This document shows positions 32,690 to 41,467 of a stretch of DNA of 64,000 bases, in pieces. Origin of the DNA: Halomarina litorea (lineage in GTDB: Archaea; Halobacteriota; Halobacteria; Halobacteriales; Haloarculaceae). The notes under the pieces were generated by a model that saw only the letters and a list, made by a program, of their open reading frames with translations, was not told the DNA's origin and searched no databases. Where the stretch lies: contig NZ_CP100448.1 of assembly GCF_024227715.1 (NCBI RefSeq), forward strand, positions 496,001 to 560,000, written 5' to 3'. Position 1 is the stretch's first letter; every line of letters starts with the position of its first letter. A program made the translations under genes and the position numbers.

Positions 32690-34315
32690 ATGCGACGAAC
32701 CCACGAGTACGCGGCGGTCCAGGAGCGCCTCCACCCGGCGATGCGCGAGGCCGAGTCGATGGTCGACGTGCTCTCGACGGCGGCGGCGGAGTGGCCCGAC
32801 CGGCCGTACCTCACCTTCGCGCCGACGGGCGAGACGCTCACCGTCGGCGAACTCGACGCCCGCGCGGAACGCGTGGCGGGCGCACTCGCTGGCCTCGGCG
32901 TCGGACGGGGCGACCGGGTCGGCCTCTACCTCACGAACTCCCCCACCTACGTCGTCGGAATCTTCGCGTGTGCGAAACTCGGCGCGGTGCAGGTCCCGGT
33001 CAACTGGCAGTACCGGGAACGCGAGGTGCGCCACGCCGCCGACACCGCCGGCCTCTCCGTGGTCCTCGCCGACCCGGACCTCGAGTACCTCGCCATCCTC
33101 GGTTCGGTGGCCCCCGACTTCGACGGGCTGGAACACGTCGTGCTGGCCGACGACGCCCCAGACGGGTTCGAGGGCGTCAGTGGAGCCGAGACGCATCTAC
33201 TCTCTGACCTGCCCGAGGCAGCGGTCCCGACCGTCTCGCTCGAGGGCGACGACCCGTTCGCCATCATGTACACGAGTGGGACGACGGGCCTCCCCAAGCC
33301 GGCCCTGCTCACCCACCGGTCGTACCTGCTCGGGGGCAAGAGCTTCCTCGGTGCGCCGTTCCCCGAGGGCGACGTGAACTACAACCCGTTTCCCCTCTTC
33401 CACGGGAACAACCAGTTCTACTCCATGACGGGCCCCCTCCTCGCGGGCACCGAGTGGGTCCTCGCCGAGCGATTCACGACGAGTGCCTTCTGGGACCACG
33501 TCGCCGACAACGGCGTCACCTCGTTCAACGTCCTCGGCGGGACGCCGAAGATGCTCGACTCGGCGTTCGACCCGGAGGAGGTCCCCGACACGGACCTCGA
33601 ACTCGCCATCGGCCCCATCGGCACCGAACTGTGGGAGGCCTTCGAGGAGAAGTTCGGCCTCCGCGTCGTCCAGATATACTCCCAGACGGAGAGTCCGACC
33701 CTGCTGATGAACCACCCCGACCCAGAACAGGTCAGGGTGGGGGCCATCGGGATGCCGATGTTCCCCGATTTGGGCCACGAGGTGACGCTCGTGGACGCGG
33801 GCGGGAACCCTGTCGACCCCGGCGAGGAGGGCGAACTCACCCGCACCGACCCCGGCGCGATGGCGGGCTACTACGAGATGCCCGAGAAGACGGCCGAGAC
33901 GCTCCGCGACGGGCGTATCTTCTCCGGCGACGTGGCCCGCACGGACGAGGATGGCTACTGCTACTACGTCGACCGCAAGAAGTTCATGATACGGCGGTCC
34001 GGCGAGAACATCGCCCCCCGCGAGATAGAGGACGTCGTCGACGAACTGCCGGGCGTCGAGGAGTCGGCGGTGATCCCCGTCCCCGACGAGGTTCGGGGCG
34101 AGGAGATAAAGGCGCTCGTCAAGCGAGTCGACGGGGGCGTGACCGAACGGGACGTCGTCGAACAGGTGGCCGCCCACCTCGCGGCGTACAAGGTGCCGAG
34201 GTACGTCGAGTTCGTCGACTCGTTCCCGAAGACGCCGAGCGAGCGCATCCAGCGGACGAAACTGGCCGAGGCGGAACGCGAACGCGCCGACCACGGCTGG
34301 GACCGGGAGGCCTGA
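32690..34315 (+). CDS. AMP-forming acyl-CoA synthetase
   Basis: 541 residues of the ANL superfamily, activating a carboxylic acid as acyl-AMP and then acyl-CoA. Motifs: P-loop MYTSGTTGLPKPALLTH near residue 195, YSQTESPTLL (A5), FSGDVARTDEDGY (A7), RRSGENIAPREIEDVV (A8) and the catalytic Lys region FPKTPSERIQRTKL (A10). Length and order match medium/long-chain fatty acid or aromatic acid ligases. In haloarchaea such ligases often sit by liv transporters, which fits the adjacent livM remnant. Confidence 0.88.
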   Translation: MRRTHEYAAVQERLHPAMREAESMVDVLSTAAAEWPDRPYLTFAPTGETLTVGELDARAERVAGALAGLGVGRGDRVGLYLTNSPTYVVGIFACAKLGAVQVPVNWQYREREVRHAADTAGLSVVLADPDLEYLAILGSVAPDFDGLEHVVLADDAPDGFEGVSGAETHLLSDLPEAAVPTVSLEGDDPFAIMYTSGTTGLPKPALLTHRSYLLGGKSFLGAPFPEGDVNYNPFPLFHGNNQFYSMTGPLLAGTEWVLAERFTTSAFWDHVADNGVTSFNVLGGTPKMLDSAFDPEEVPDTDLELAIGPIGTELWEAFEEKFGLRVVQIYSQTESPTLLMNHPDPEQVRVGAIGMPMFPDLGHEVTLVDAGGNPVDPGEEGELTRTDPGAMAGYYEMPEKTAETLRDGRIFSGDVARTDEDGYCYYVDRKKFMIRRSGENIAPREIEDVVDELPGVEESAVIPVPDEVRGEEIKALVKRVDGGVTERDVVEQVAAHLAAYKVPRYVEFVDSFPKTPSERIQRTKLAEAERERADHGWDREA

Positions 34316-34328
34316 GCCGGGTCCTCTC

Positions 34329-34817
34329 TCAGCCGTCGCACCCGTCGCGCTCCTCCTCGTCCAGCGACTCCAGCACCTCCGTCACGCGAGAGATGGTCTT
34401 CGCCTGTCCCCGACGGAGGGTCTTCGAGACGGCGGGTTTCGACACCTCGAAGCGGTCGGCGAGGGTGTCGAGGGTCGCCCCGCGGGGACTGTCGAAGTAG
34501 CCCGCGTCGACGGCTTCGAGCGTCTCGCGTTCGCGGTCCGAGAGGTCGCGACAGCCCTCGATGAGCGTCATCGCCGCGCCGACGTTCTGGACGAACCCCT
34601 GCAACTCGGCGAGTTCGACCCGTTCGCGCGAGACGACGCCGTTGTCCCGGTCGAGTTCCGAGAGGGCGATGTCGGCCCACCCCTCGCGGTCCGGCCCCTC
34701 GACGACCATCCGCGTCTCCAGTCGGTCGGCGGTCCGGTCGAACTCCCAGTGGGCCGCCGAGAACGCCACGTCGTGCGCGTCGCTCGCGGCGATGAACGGG
34801 CAGTCGTACTGCTCCAC
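34329..34817 (-). CDS. HTH_10-type regulator with disturbed start
   Basis: 162 residues from a GTG at 34817. The C-terminal HTH is LDTLADRFEVSKPAVSKTLR after the typical LSDRERETLEAVDAGYFDSP, the bacterio-opsin-activator (HTH_10) pattern. The true start may be the ATG at 34863, which gives MSTEH and then meets a TGA; a one-base shift there would fuse it to SSTIALTLDVEQYDCPF in this frame. So either the gene now uses the internal GTG or the start is frameshifted. It is convergent with the acyl-CoA ligase. Confidence 0.7.
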   Translation of the reverse strand: MEQYDCPFIAASDAHDVAFSAAHWEFDRTADRLETRMVVEGPDREGWADIALSELDRDNGVVSRERVELAELQGFVQNVGAAMTLIEGCRDLSDRERETLEAVDAGYFDSPRGATLDTLADRFEVSKPAVSKTLRRGQAKTISRVTEVLESLDEEERDGCDG

Positions 34818-34912
34818 GTCGAGCGTCAGGGCTATCGTGCTCGACTCAGTGCTCCGTTGACATATCCCGAGAGGACGCAAAACCCTTTCGACGCGCAGGT
34901 GTCGGGAAGAAA

Positions 34913-35770
34913 TCAGGCCACCGCCGTCTCGAACAGGCGCGCCTCGCAGGCCGTACACGAGAGCGCCAGCACCTCGTAGCGCGAGCAACAGGACTCCACC
35001 GTCGAGGCGGAGGGGGCGAGGAGGCCGTCGCAGGCGGGACAGGTCGGCAGGAGCGTCCGGACCGACCGGCAGAGCAGGGCGCGTTCGGCGGGCGGGCGAC
35101 GCGCCCACGACTCGTCCCACCCGGGAAGCGTTCGGGCCGCGCCCGCGTCCGCGGCGAGGGCGGCGCGCGACTCCCACTGCGCGATGGAGTCGTCGTCACC
35201 GCTCTCGCCCTCGCCGTCGCTCTCCACCCCGTCTCCGTCCGCCGCCGTCCCCTCGCCAGCGTCGCGTGCCCGCGCCCGCGAGACGACCGCTTCCCCGTAG
35301 TCCTCGAACGCGGCGTCCGGTGCGCCGAGGGCCGCCGCGAGCGACCGGCGGTCGACCGCGTCCGGGGACGGGGTGGCCTCGTCGAGGGCCGCCGCGAACG
35401 CGGGGACGAGGCGCACGTCCTCGGTCTCCGGGTCGTCCTCGATGACACCCATCCCGGAGAGCGCCGTCTCGGGGTCGAAGTCGGGCGTCGCCCGCACCGC
35501 GACGGGCACCTTCCCGAACCACGCGAGCACCCGCCGCGGGAGGTAGCGCTTCGTCAGTTCCGGCGTGCCGGGGACCAGATACCCCCGGAGCCAGATTCCG
35601 GCGAGCGAGGCGACGAGGACGGCGAGTGCGGCCTCCGGCGAGACGAGGGCGACGACGAGAGAGAGTCCGACCGCGAGGGCCACGTTCACCACGGTACACG
35701 GGAGACAGCGGTTCGCCCCCGTGTACTCGGGCCGCCGGAGTCGGTCGAGTGGCCCCCACTGGGCGTTCAT
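34913..35770 (-). CDS. Membrane protein with cysteine pairs
   Basis: 285 residues. Cys17-x2-Cys20-like (NRCLPCTVVN) leads into two membrane helices (residues about 22-60), then RRVLAWFGKVPVAVRATPDF and an acidic spacer with EGESGDDDS. The C-terminal part has LPTCPACDGLL, VESCCSRYEV and LSCTACEARLF, a likely zinc-binding or redox domain in the cytosol. I recall unnamed haloarchaeal proteins of this shape. A GTG three codons upstream is an alternative start. Confidence 0.65.
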   Translation of the reverse strand: MNAQWGPLDRLRRPEYTGANRCLPCTVVNVALAVGLSLVVALVSPEAALAVLVASLAGIWLRGYLVPGTPELTKRYLPRRVLAWFGKVPVAVRATPDFDPETALSGMGVIEDDPETEDVRLVPAFAAALDEATPSPDAVDRRSLAAALGAPDAAFEDYGEAVVSRARARDAGEGTAADGDGVESDGEGESGDDDSIAQWESRAALAADAGAARTLPGWDESWARRPPAERALLCRSVRTLLPTCPACDGLLAPSASTVESCCSRYEVLALSCTACEARLFETAVA

Positions 35771-35944
35771 GCCCTCCACTGCCCGCGGAGGGATATGAGG
35801 CTCACCGTCACACGGGCGACACGTGAGGCTCCCGAGGGCTGTTGGGGTACCGACTCCGCCTCCGGATGTCGTTGTAATTATATCTCACACACACACCCGT
35901 GAAGCACAAGAGTTAGCCGGGCGTCCCGAGTCTGCAAGCTTCAT

Positions 35945-36598
35945 ATGACAACTGTCGCGGGCGTCACCGTCTCTGCGGACTCGTTCGTCCTCGGGGGGAC
36001 TCTGGGGGCAGTCCCCGACGCGGAGTTCAGCTGTGAGCCGACCGTCGCCTCGGGCGACGGCGTCGACATGCCCCTGCTCCGGGCGACTGCCGCCGACCGA
36101 GAGTCGCTGGAGCAGGGTCTCGCGAACGACGAGACGGTCGAGCGCTTCGACCGCCTCGCGGACTTCGACGGCGAGTACCTCTATCGCGTCCAGTGGGACT
36201 CGCGGTTCCACCTCGTCCTCCAGTTGGTCGCGAGCGAGAACGCCACCATCGTCGACGCCGAAGCACGGCAGGGCGAGTGGGCGCTCCGGATGCTCTACCC
36301 CGACCGGGACGCGCTCGCTCGCGCCCACGACGCCTGTCTGGACCACGGTATCGAACTCGAACTCGGCCACGTCAGCACGCTCGACGGCGAGGAGGCCGAG
36401 CGCTTCGGCATCACCGGGCAGCAGCGCGAGGCGCTGCTGGCGGCCTGTGAGCGCGGGTACTTCGACATCCCCCGACAGGTCGGCCTGCGCGACCTCGCCG
36501 AGGACCTCGACATCTCCCATCAGGCGCTCTCCGAACGACTCCGTCGGGGCCACGACGGCCTCATCCGGAAGACGCTCGGCGGCGGGACCTCGCTCTGA
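35945..36598 (+). CDS. Bacterio-opsin-activator-type HTH_10 regulator
   Basis: 217 residues. The N-terminal 150 residues form the usual GAF-like/bat domain with strands such as YLYRVQWDSRFHLVLQLVAS. The C-terminal HTH_10 is ITGQQREALLAACERGYFDI and LAEDLDISHQALSERLRRGH. Ligand and targets unknown. An AT-rich box TAATTATATC (35875-35884) lies about 60 bases upstream, giving a short leader. It is convergent with the CBS gene, 1 bp apart. Confidence 0.85.
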   Translation: MTTVAGVTVSADSFVLGGTLGAVPDAEFSCEPTVASGDGVDMPLLRATAADRESLEQGLANDETVERFDRLADFDGEYLYRVQWDSRFHLVLQLVASENATIVDAEARQGEWALRMLYPDRDALARAHDACLDHGIELELGHVSTLDGEEAERFGITGQQREALLAACERGYFDIPRQVGLRDLAEDLDISHQALSERLRRGHDGLIRKTLGGGTSL

Positions 36599-36599
36599 C

Positions 36600-37736
36600 T
36601 TACAGTTCGTTCAGCTTCCGGAGGAGCTGTCCGCGGTACTCCTCGTCGTTACGCCGGCCCTTCGCTTCGAGGACGTTGCGCTCGAGTTTCTCCAGCGCGA
36701 GCGAGAGGGCCTCTTCCGCGCCGTAGCCCTCGCCGGTGCCGGCCACGTCGTCGACGTCCGACCGGACGCGAATCTGACAGCGCACGAGGCTCGTCCCGCG
36801 GAACTCCTCGTCGTGGCGCTGGAAGCGGACGTGGACGTGGTAGGCGTCGAGCTCCTCGTCCTTGCCGACGACCTCCTCGATGCGCTCGTAGACCGCCTCG
36901 CGGCTCGTCGTCTCCAGGAGGTCCGCGTTCGTTATCTGGACGTCGAGGCGCTCGGCCTCGGTGTAGGTGAGCGCGCGCAGCACGTCCGTCTTGGTGAGGA
37001 CGCCCGCGACCCGCTCTGCGTACTCCGGCGAGACGACGAGGCCGTCGTAGCCCTTCTCCAGCATCGTCGCCACGGCGTCGGCGACGGAAGCGTCCGGTTC
37101 GACCGTCTCCGCCGGGCGGCTCATGTGGTCGTACACCGGCAGGTCGAGCAGGGGCTGGTCCTCGCCGACGCGCTCGCCCTTGTTGGGCTGGTCGCCCTCG
37201 CGGACGACGAACTCCACGATGTCGTCGGTGGTGAGGACGCCCGTGAGCGTGCCGTCCTCCTCGACGACGGGCAGGCGGGAGACGCCGTGTTCGCGCAGGC
37301 GGTTGATGGCCTCGCCGAGTGTGGCGTCCTCGCGGACCGTGACGACCTCGGTGGTCTGGACGTCGCTCACGGTCAGCACGTCGAGGTTCTCGGTGACGGC
37401 GTCGAGGATGCCGTCGGTCGTGACGACGCCCCACACCTCGCCGCCCTCGACGACGGGCGCGAGGGTGGACCCACCCTCGACGAGCAGGCGCGACACCTCG
37501 CGGACGTCTGCGGTGCGGTCGACGCTCGGGACGGCCCGAGCGACGCGTTCGACGGTCGTGTCGTCGTCGTACTGCGAGCGCAGGAGGTCGCCGGGCGTGA
37601 CGACGCCGACGGCGTCGCCGTCCTCGACGACCAGCACGCCGTCCTCGTCGCCGCTCAGCGTCGAGCGGACCTGACCGAGGCGTTCGTCGGGCGTGACGTC
37701 GACGTACTGCCGAGTCGCGATGTTCGAGATGTCCAT
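36600..37736 (-). CDS. Four-CBS protein with ribosome-hibernation-like C-terminal domain
   Basis: 378 residues. Four CBS motifs lie at about 1-60, 62-120, 125-185 and 212-275 (for example GVLVVEDGDAVGVVTPGDLL, VSRLPVVEEDGTLTGVLTTD). Residues 280-370 resemble an HPF/S30AE fold: RLDVQITNADLLETTS, HVHVRFQRHDEEFRG and the ending GAEEALSLALEKLERNVLEA match the alpha-beta order of hibernation factors. It may sense adenine nucleotides through CBS and bind ribosomes; the second part is inference. Confidence 0.8.
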   Translation of the reverse strand: MDISNIATRQYVDVTPDERLGQVRSTLSGDEDGVLVVEDGDAVGVVTPGDLLRSQYDDDTTVERVARAVPSVDRTADVREVSRLLVEGGSTLAPVVEGGEVWGVVTTDGILDAVTENLDVLTVSDVQTTEVVTVREDATLGEAINRLREHGVSRLPVVEEDGTLTGVLTTDDIVEFVVREGDQPNKGERVGEDQPLLDLPVYDHMSRPAETVEPDASVADAVATMLEKGYDGLVVSPEYAERVAGVLTKTDVLRALTYTEAERLDVQITNADLLETTSREAVYERIEEVVGKDEELDAYHVHVRFQRHDEEFRGTSLVRCQIRVRSDVDDVAGTGEGYGAEEALSLALEKLERNVLEAKGRRNDEEYRGQLLRKLNEL

Positions 37737-37799
37737 GCAGGGCGGAACTCGCGCCGACGGATTGTATCCACCCCCTGCCGTGGCAGGCGACGTGCCGTG

Positions 37800-37994
37800 C
37801 TAGTACGGGTCGTCCACGCCGGCCTCGGTCAGGACGGCCCCGTAGGATTCGGGCAACTGGTCGCGCAGGTCGTCGATCTCGCCTCCGCGCACCGCGTCGT
37901 CCACGGTGGCAAAGACGGCGACCGTCGCCGCCTCGCTGCCGTCGCTGTCGTCGAGTCGGTCCGCGACCGCGTCGCGGACCTCGGATTCGTCCAT
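37800..37994 (-). CDS. Short DUF2267-like protein
   Basis: 64 residues, acidic. VRDAVADRLDDSDGSEAATV and GGEIDDLRDQLPESYGAVLT match one half of the DUF2267 repeat, which is normally twice this long. Function unknown. The ATG at 37994 is preferred to an upstream start with a basic extension. Confidence 0.6.
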   Translation of the reverse strand: MDESEVRDAVADRLDDSDGSEAATVAVFATVDDAVRGGEIDDLRDQLPESYGAVLTEAGVDDPY

Positions 37995-38121
37995 GCGTCC
38001 TCTCCCGTCGACCGGCACGGCCGTGCGCGCTGGGATTTCACAGACCGGGCGGCGTGATTCGCGGCCTCGTCGTCGCCCTCCCGCGGGGCGGGCACCGCCG
38101 CTCATTCCTTTGCTCTGAGAC

Positions 38122-38147
38122 TTATAGAATTTAGACAAAGTTTAAGT
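38122..38147 (+). promoter_or_regulatory. Promoter of the chemosensory operon
   Basis: TTATAGA (38122-38128) and TTTAAGT (38141-38147) are TATA candidates, the second 25-31 bases before the ATG at 38172. The sequence between is unusually AT-rich for this genome, and the direct repeat GTCGACTGTCGAC just before the ATG is a possible operator. Confidence 0.5.
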
Positions 38148-38171
38148 TACAATACTGTCGACTGTCGACGT

Positions 38172-40562
38172 ATGTCGAGACCGTTTCGCGCGCTCGTCCC
38201 CGACGCCATTCGGGAGAGCTACGCGCGCAAGTTCGCCGTCATCCTCGCCGTCCTCGGCGTGTCGGTGCTGCTCGCCGGCATCGTCACGACCGGTCAGATG
38301 CAACAGGAACTGAACGACCGGGCCGACCAGCAGTACGCGAGCTTCGCCTCGCAGGAGGCCCAGGCCCTCCAGAGCTGGCACAGCACCAACCGCAATCAGG
38401 TGCGCCGGGCCGCCGAGTCGAACGAACTCAACGCGCCGGACGACGAGGCCAGACAGGACGGCGTCGAGGCGTGGATTCACCGCATGGCGAACGAGACACA
38501 GGCCGTGCGGTACGTGAGCTACGAGTCGGGAACCGTCGTCGCGAGTACGGCCGCCGACCGCGGGGCCGACCTCGAGTCGGTCGACGCCCCGTGGGGGAGC
38601 GAGACGTCGCTTCGCGGCCTCGACGAGGACGAGACGGCACCCGCCGTCCAGCACGACGACATCTTCGTGACGGACGTCTACACCGAGACGGTCGACGGCG
38701 AGTCCGTCCCGGTGGTCTCGTACGCGGTCCCCGTCCCCAGTTTCCGCGGGGCGTACGTCGTCGCCACCTACCGACTCGACCAGTACCTCGGCGCGAACGT
38801 CGTCGGCAAGTACGACGCGAGCGACGTGGCCCTCGTCGACAGCGCCGGACGGGGCGTCTCGACCGCCGGTGCCGGCGTGCAGGACTACTCCGGCGAGACC
38901 CTGACGGCGGCGCGCGACGCCGAGTCCGCCGGGTCGATTCGGGAGGGGAGCGCCCCCGGCCCCTTCGGCGGTCTGCTGTTCGGCGGGTCCGGTGACCTCG
39001 TCGGCCACGCCAGCACGGACGACGGCGCGTTCACCGTCCTCCTGGAGACGCCGATGGCCGTCGCCTACCCCACCGACATCGTCAGCTGGGGGCTGCTCGG
39101 CACGTTCGTGGGCGTCGGTCTCATCGGCGCGTTCGGGACGGCCATCGGGATGAACACCGCCCGTTCCATCGACCGCCTGCGCGGCAAGGCAGAGCGGATG
39201 GAGGCCGGTGACTTCGACGTGGAACTGGAGACCGAGCGCGTGGACAACATCGGCCGCCTCTACGGGGCGTTCGGGTCGATGCGCGACGCGCTCCGCGGAC
39301 AGATCGAACAGACGGAACACGCGCGTGCGGAGACGGAGTCGCTCAACGTCGCCCTCGAACGGCAGGCCGACGAGTACAGCGACGTGATGCAGGCGTGTGC
39401 GGACGGCGACTTCACCCGCCGGATGGACGTCGACGGGGAGAGCGAGGCGATGACCGCCGTCGCCGAGGAGTTCAACGAGATGATGGACGAGATAGAGGCG
39501 ACCGTCGACCGCCTCAAGGCCTTCTCCGACCGGGTGGCGCACTCCACCCAGCAGGTGGCGACCTCCGCGGAGATGATCCGCGAGGAGTCCGCGGAGACGA
39601 CCAACTCCCTCACGGACATCTCGGCGGACGCGAACGCGCAGAACGAGACGCTCCAGACGGCCTCGGACGACATGGTCGGCCACCTGACGACCATCGAGGC
39701 GATGGCCGACTCCTCGAACGAGGTGGCGACTATCTCCCGCGAGACAGCCGAGACGGGCCGCGAGGGGCGACAGGCCGCCGAGCGCGCCATCGAGAGCATG
39801 CGCGAGATCGAGGCGCACTCCGGCGAGACGGTCGCGGAGATGGAGCGCCTCGAAGCGGAGGTCGAACAGGTCGACGAACTCATCGAGTTCATCTCCGACG
39901 TGGCGGAGCAGACGAACATGCTGGCGCTGAACGCCAACATCGAGGCGTCACGCGCCGGCGAGTCCGGCGAGGGGTTCGCGGTGGTCGCGAACGAGATCAA
40001 GTCCCTCGCCAGCGAGACGAAGACGGCCGCGGGCGACATCGAGGAGCGCCTCGAACGCATCCAGGAGCAGACCGAGCGGACGGTCGCGGAGGTCCGCGAG
40101 AACAGCGACCGGGTCTCCGCGAACACCGGGTCCGTCGAGGACGCGGTGGACGCACTGGACGAGATTGCGGGCTACGCACAGGAGACCAACGACGGCGTGC
40201 AGGCCATCTCCGAGTCGACGGAGGAGCAGGCGGCCTCGACGGAACACCTCGTGCGGACGGTCGACGAAGCGGCCGCCATCAGCCAGGAGACGGCCGTCGA
40301 GTCCGAGTTCGTGGCGACGGCCGCCGAGACGCAGACCGAGGCGCTGGAGGAGATGTCCGAGAGCGCCGGCGACCTCGCCGAGAAGGCGACGCGCCTGAGC
40401 GACGCCCTCGACCGCTTCGAGACGGCAGAGAGCGCGTCCGACGAGGGGGACGCCGAACTGGAGGACGCCGACGAGTCGGTCGCCGGGGCCGTCGAGGAGG
40501 CCGACCCCCGCCCCGAGGAGGAACTGGTGCCCGCCGACCGTCCGGGCGGAGGGGACGAGTGA
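38172..40562 (+). CDS. Haloarchaeal transducer (methyl-accepting chemotaxis protein)
   Basis: 796 residues. One membrane helix near 17-40, an extracytosolic double-Cache-like sensor to about 290 (VRYVSYESGTVVASTA, VYTETVDGESVPVVSYAVP), a second helix near 300-320, a HAMP domain and a long signalling coil. The hairpin tip VAEQTNMLALNANIEASRAG is intact. The C-terminus is acidic and disordered. It heads the che operon and overlaps cheW by four bases, so it is the dedicated receptor of this system. The ligand is unknown. Confidence 0.92.
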   Translation: MSRPFRALVPDAIRESYARKFAVILAVLGVSVLLAGIVTTGQMQQELNDRADQQYASFASQEAQALQSWHSTNRNQVRRAAESNELNAPDDEARQDGVEAWIHRMANETQAVRYVSYESGTVVASTAADRGADLESVDAPWGSETSLRGLDEDETAPAVQHDDIFVTDVYTETVDGESVPVVSYAVPVPSFRGAYVVATYRLDQYLGANVVGKYDASDVALVDSAGRGVSTAGAGVQDYSGETLTAARDAESAGSIREGSAPGPFGGLLFGGSGDLVGHASTDDGAFTVLLETPMAVAYPTDIVSWGLLGTFVGVGLIGAFGTAIGMNTARSIDRLRGKAERMEAGDFDVELETERVDNIGRLYGAFGSMRDALRGQIEQTEHARAETESLNVALERQADEYSDVMQACADGDFTRRMDVDGESEAMTAVAEEFNEMMDEIEATVDRLKAFSDRVAHSTQQVATSAEMIREESAETTNSLTDISADANAQNETLQTASDDMVGHLTTIEAMADSSNEVATISRETAETGREGRQAAERAIESMREIEAHSGETVAEMERLEAEVEQVDELIEFISDVAEQTNMLALNANIEASRAGESGEGFAVVANEIKSLASETKTAAGDIEERLERIQEQTERTVAEVRENSDRVSANTGSVEDAVDALDEIAGYAQETNDGVQAISESTEEQAASTEHLVRTVDEAAAISQETAVESEFVATAAETQTEALEEMSESAGDLAEKATRLSDALDRFETAESASDEGDAELEDADESVAGAVEEADPRPEEELVPADRPGGGDE

Positions 40563-41050
40563 CCGAGAGCGCGGTCGGGGGGACGCCCGACGTCGACCCC
40601 GTCGAGGTGCTGGAGGTGGTGGCGTGTCGGGTCGGCGAGTCGTGGTACGGCCTCGAGGTGGGCCGGGTCCGACAGGTCGACGACTGCCCGCCGACCACCC
40701 GCGTCCCGCGGACCGCACCCGCGGTCCGGGGCGTCGCGAGCGTCGCCGGCGAGGTGACGGTCGTCGTCGACGCCCGCGTCGCCCTCGACTCCTCGCCCGA
40801 CGACGGCAGCGACCGACTCGTGGTCCTCGACCGGGGCGACCAGCCCCAGCCGGTCGCCCTCCTGGTCGACGCCGTCGCCGACATCGAGCGCTGTCCCGTC
40901 GAGACGCTCGGTCGTCCCGGTCCCGACGACACGGGGTGGGCGAAGGCGGTGGCCGACCGCGAGTCCGGCCCGCTGACGGTGCTGTCCGTCGAGCGCATCG
41001 CCGAGACGGTATCGACTGCGAACACCCGCGGACACGGAGACTTCAAATGA
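40559..41050 (+). CDS. cheW: CheW coupling protein
   Basis: 163 residues. CheW links receptors to CheA. The fold is seen in VVACRVGESWYGLEVGRVRQ, VRGVASVAGEVTVVVDARVA and RLVVLDRGDQPQPVALLVDA. The GTG at 40559 overlaps the transducer stop. The N-terminal 15 residues are disordered. It overlaps cheY by four bases. Confidence 0.9.
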   Translation: MTESAVGGTPDVDPVEVLEVVACRVGESWYGLEVGRVRQVDDCPPTTRVPRTAPAVRGVASVAGEVTVVVDARVALDSSPDDGSDRLVVLDRGDQPQPVALLVDAVADIERCPVETLGRPGPDDTGWAKAVADRESGPLTVLSVERIAETVSTANTRGHGDFK

Positions 41051-41427
41051 CAGACAGCGATCCCATCGGCATCCTCATCGTCGACGACTCCGACTACATG
41101 CGGAGTCGTCTGAAGAGCGTCCTCGACGAGGACACGTACGTCGTCGTCGACGAGGCACCCAACGGCGCGTGGGCGGTCCAGAAGTACAAGGAACACCGCG
41201 AGGACGTCGACGTCGTCCTCATGGACATCGTGATGCGGAAGGCCAACGGCGTGAAGGCCACCGCCGCCATCAAGCACATCGACCCGGACGCGCGCGTGCT
41301 CATGTGTACGAGCGTCGGCCAGCGCAAGAAGATGAAACTGGCCGCCCGCGCGGGTGCCGACGGCTACGTCACGAAACCGTTCGACGACGAGGACATCGTC
41401 ACGGCCATCGACGGCATCCTCGCATGA
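41047..41427 (+). CDS. cheY: CheY response regulator
   Basis: 126-residue receiver domain. Acid pocket ILIVDDSDYM (Asp13-Asp14), phospho-acceptor Asp60 in VVLMDIVM, Thr/Ser in LMCTSVGQ and Lys in YVTKPFDD are all intact. It should carry the signal to the archaellum through CheF-type adaptors, which are not in the window. A 17-codon open frame overlaps its end before cheA. Confidence 0.93.
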   Translation: MTDSDPIGILIVDDSDYMRSRLKSVLDEDTYVVVDEAPNGAWAVQKYKEHREDVDVVLMDIVMRKANGVKATAAIKHIDPDARVLMCTSVGQRKKMKLAARAGADGYVTKPFDDEDIVTAIDGILA

Positions 41428-41467
41428 CGACCGGCACCCGGACCGACGAGGACGACCCACTCCGACG

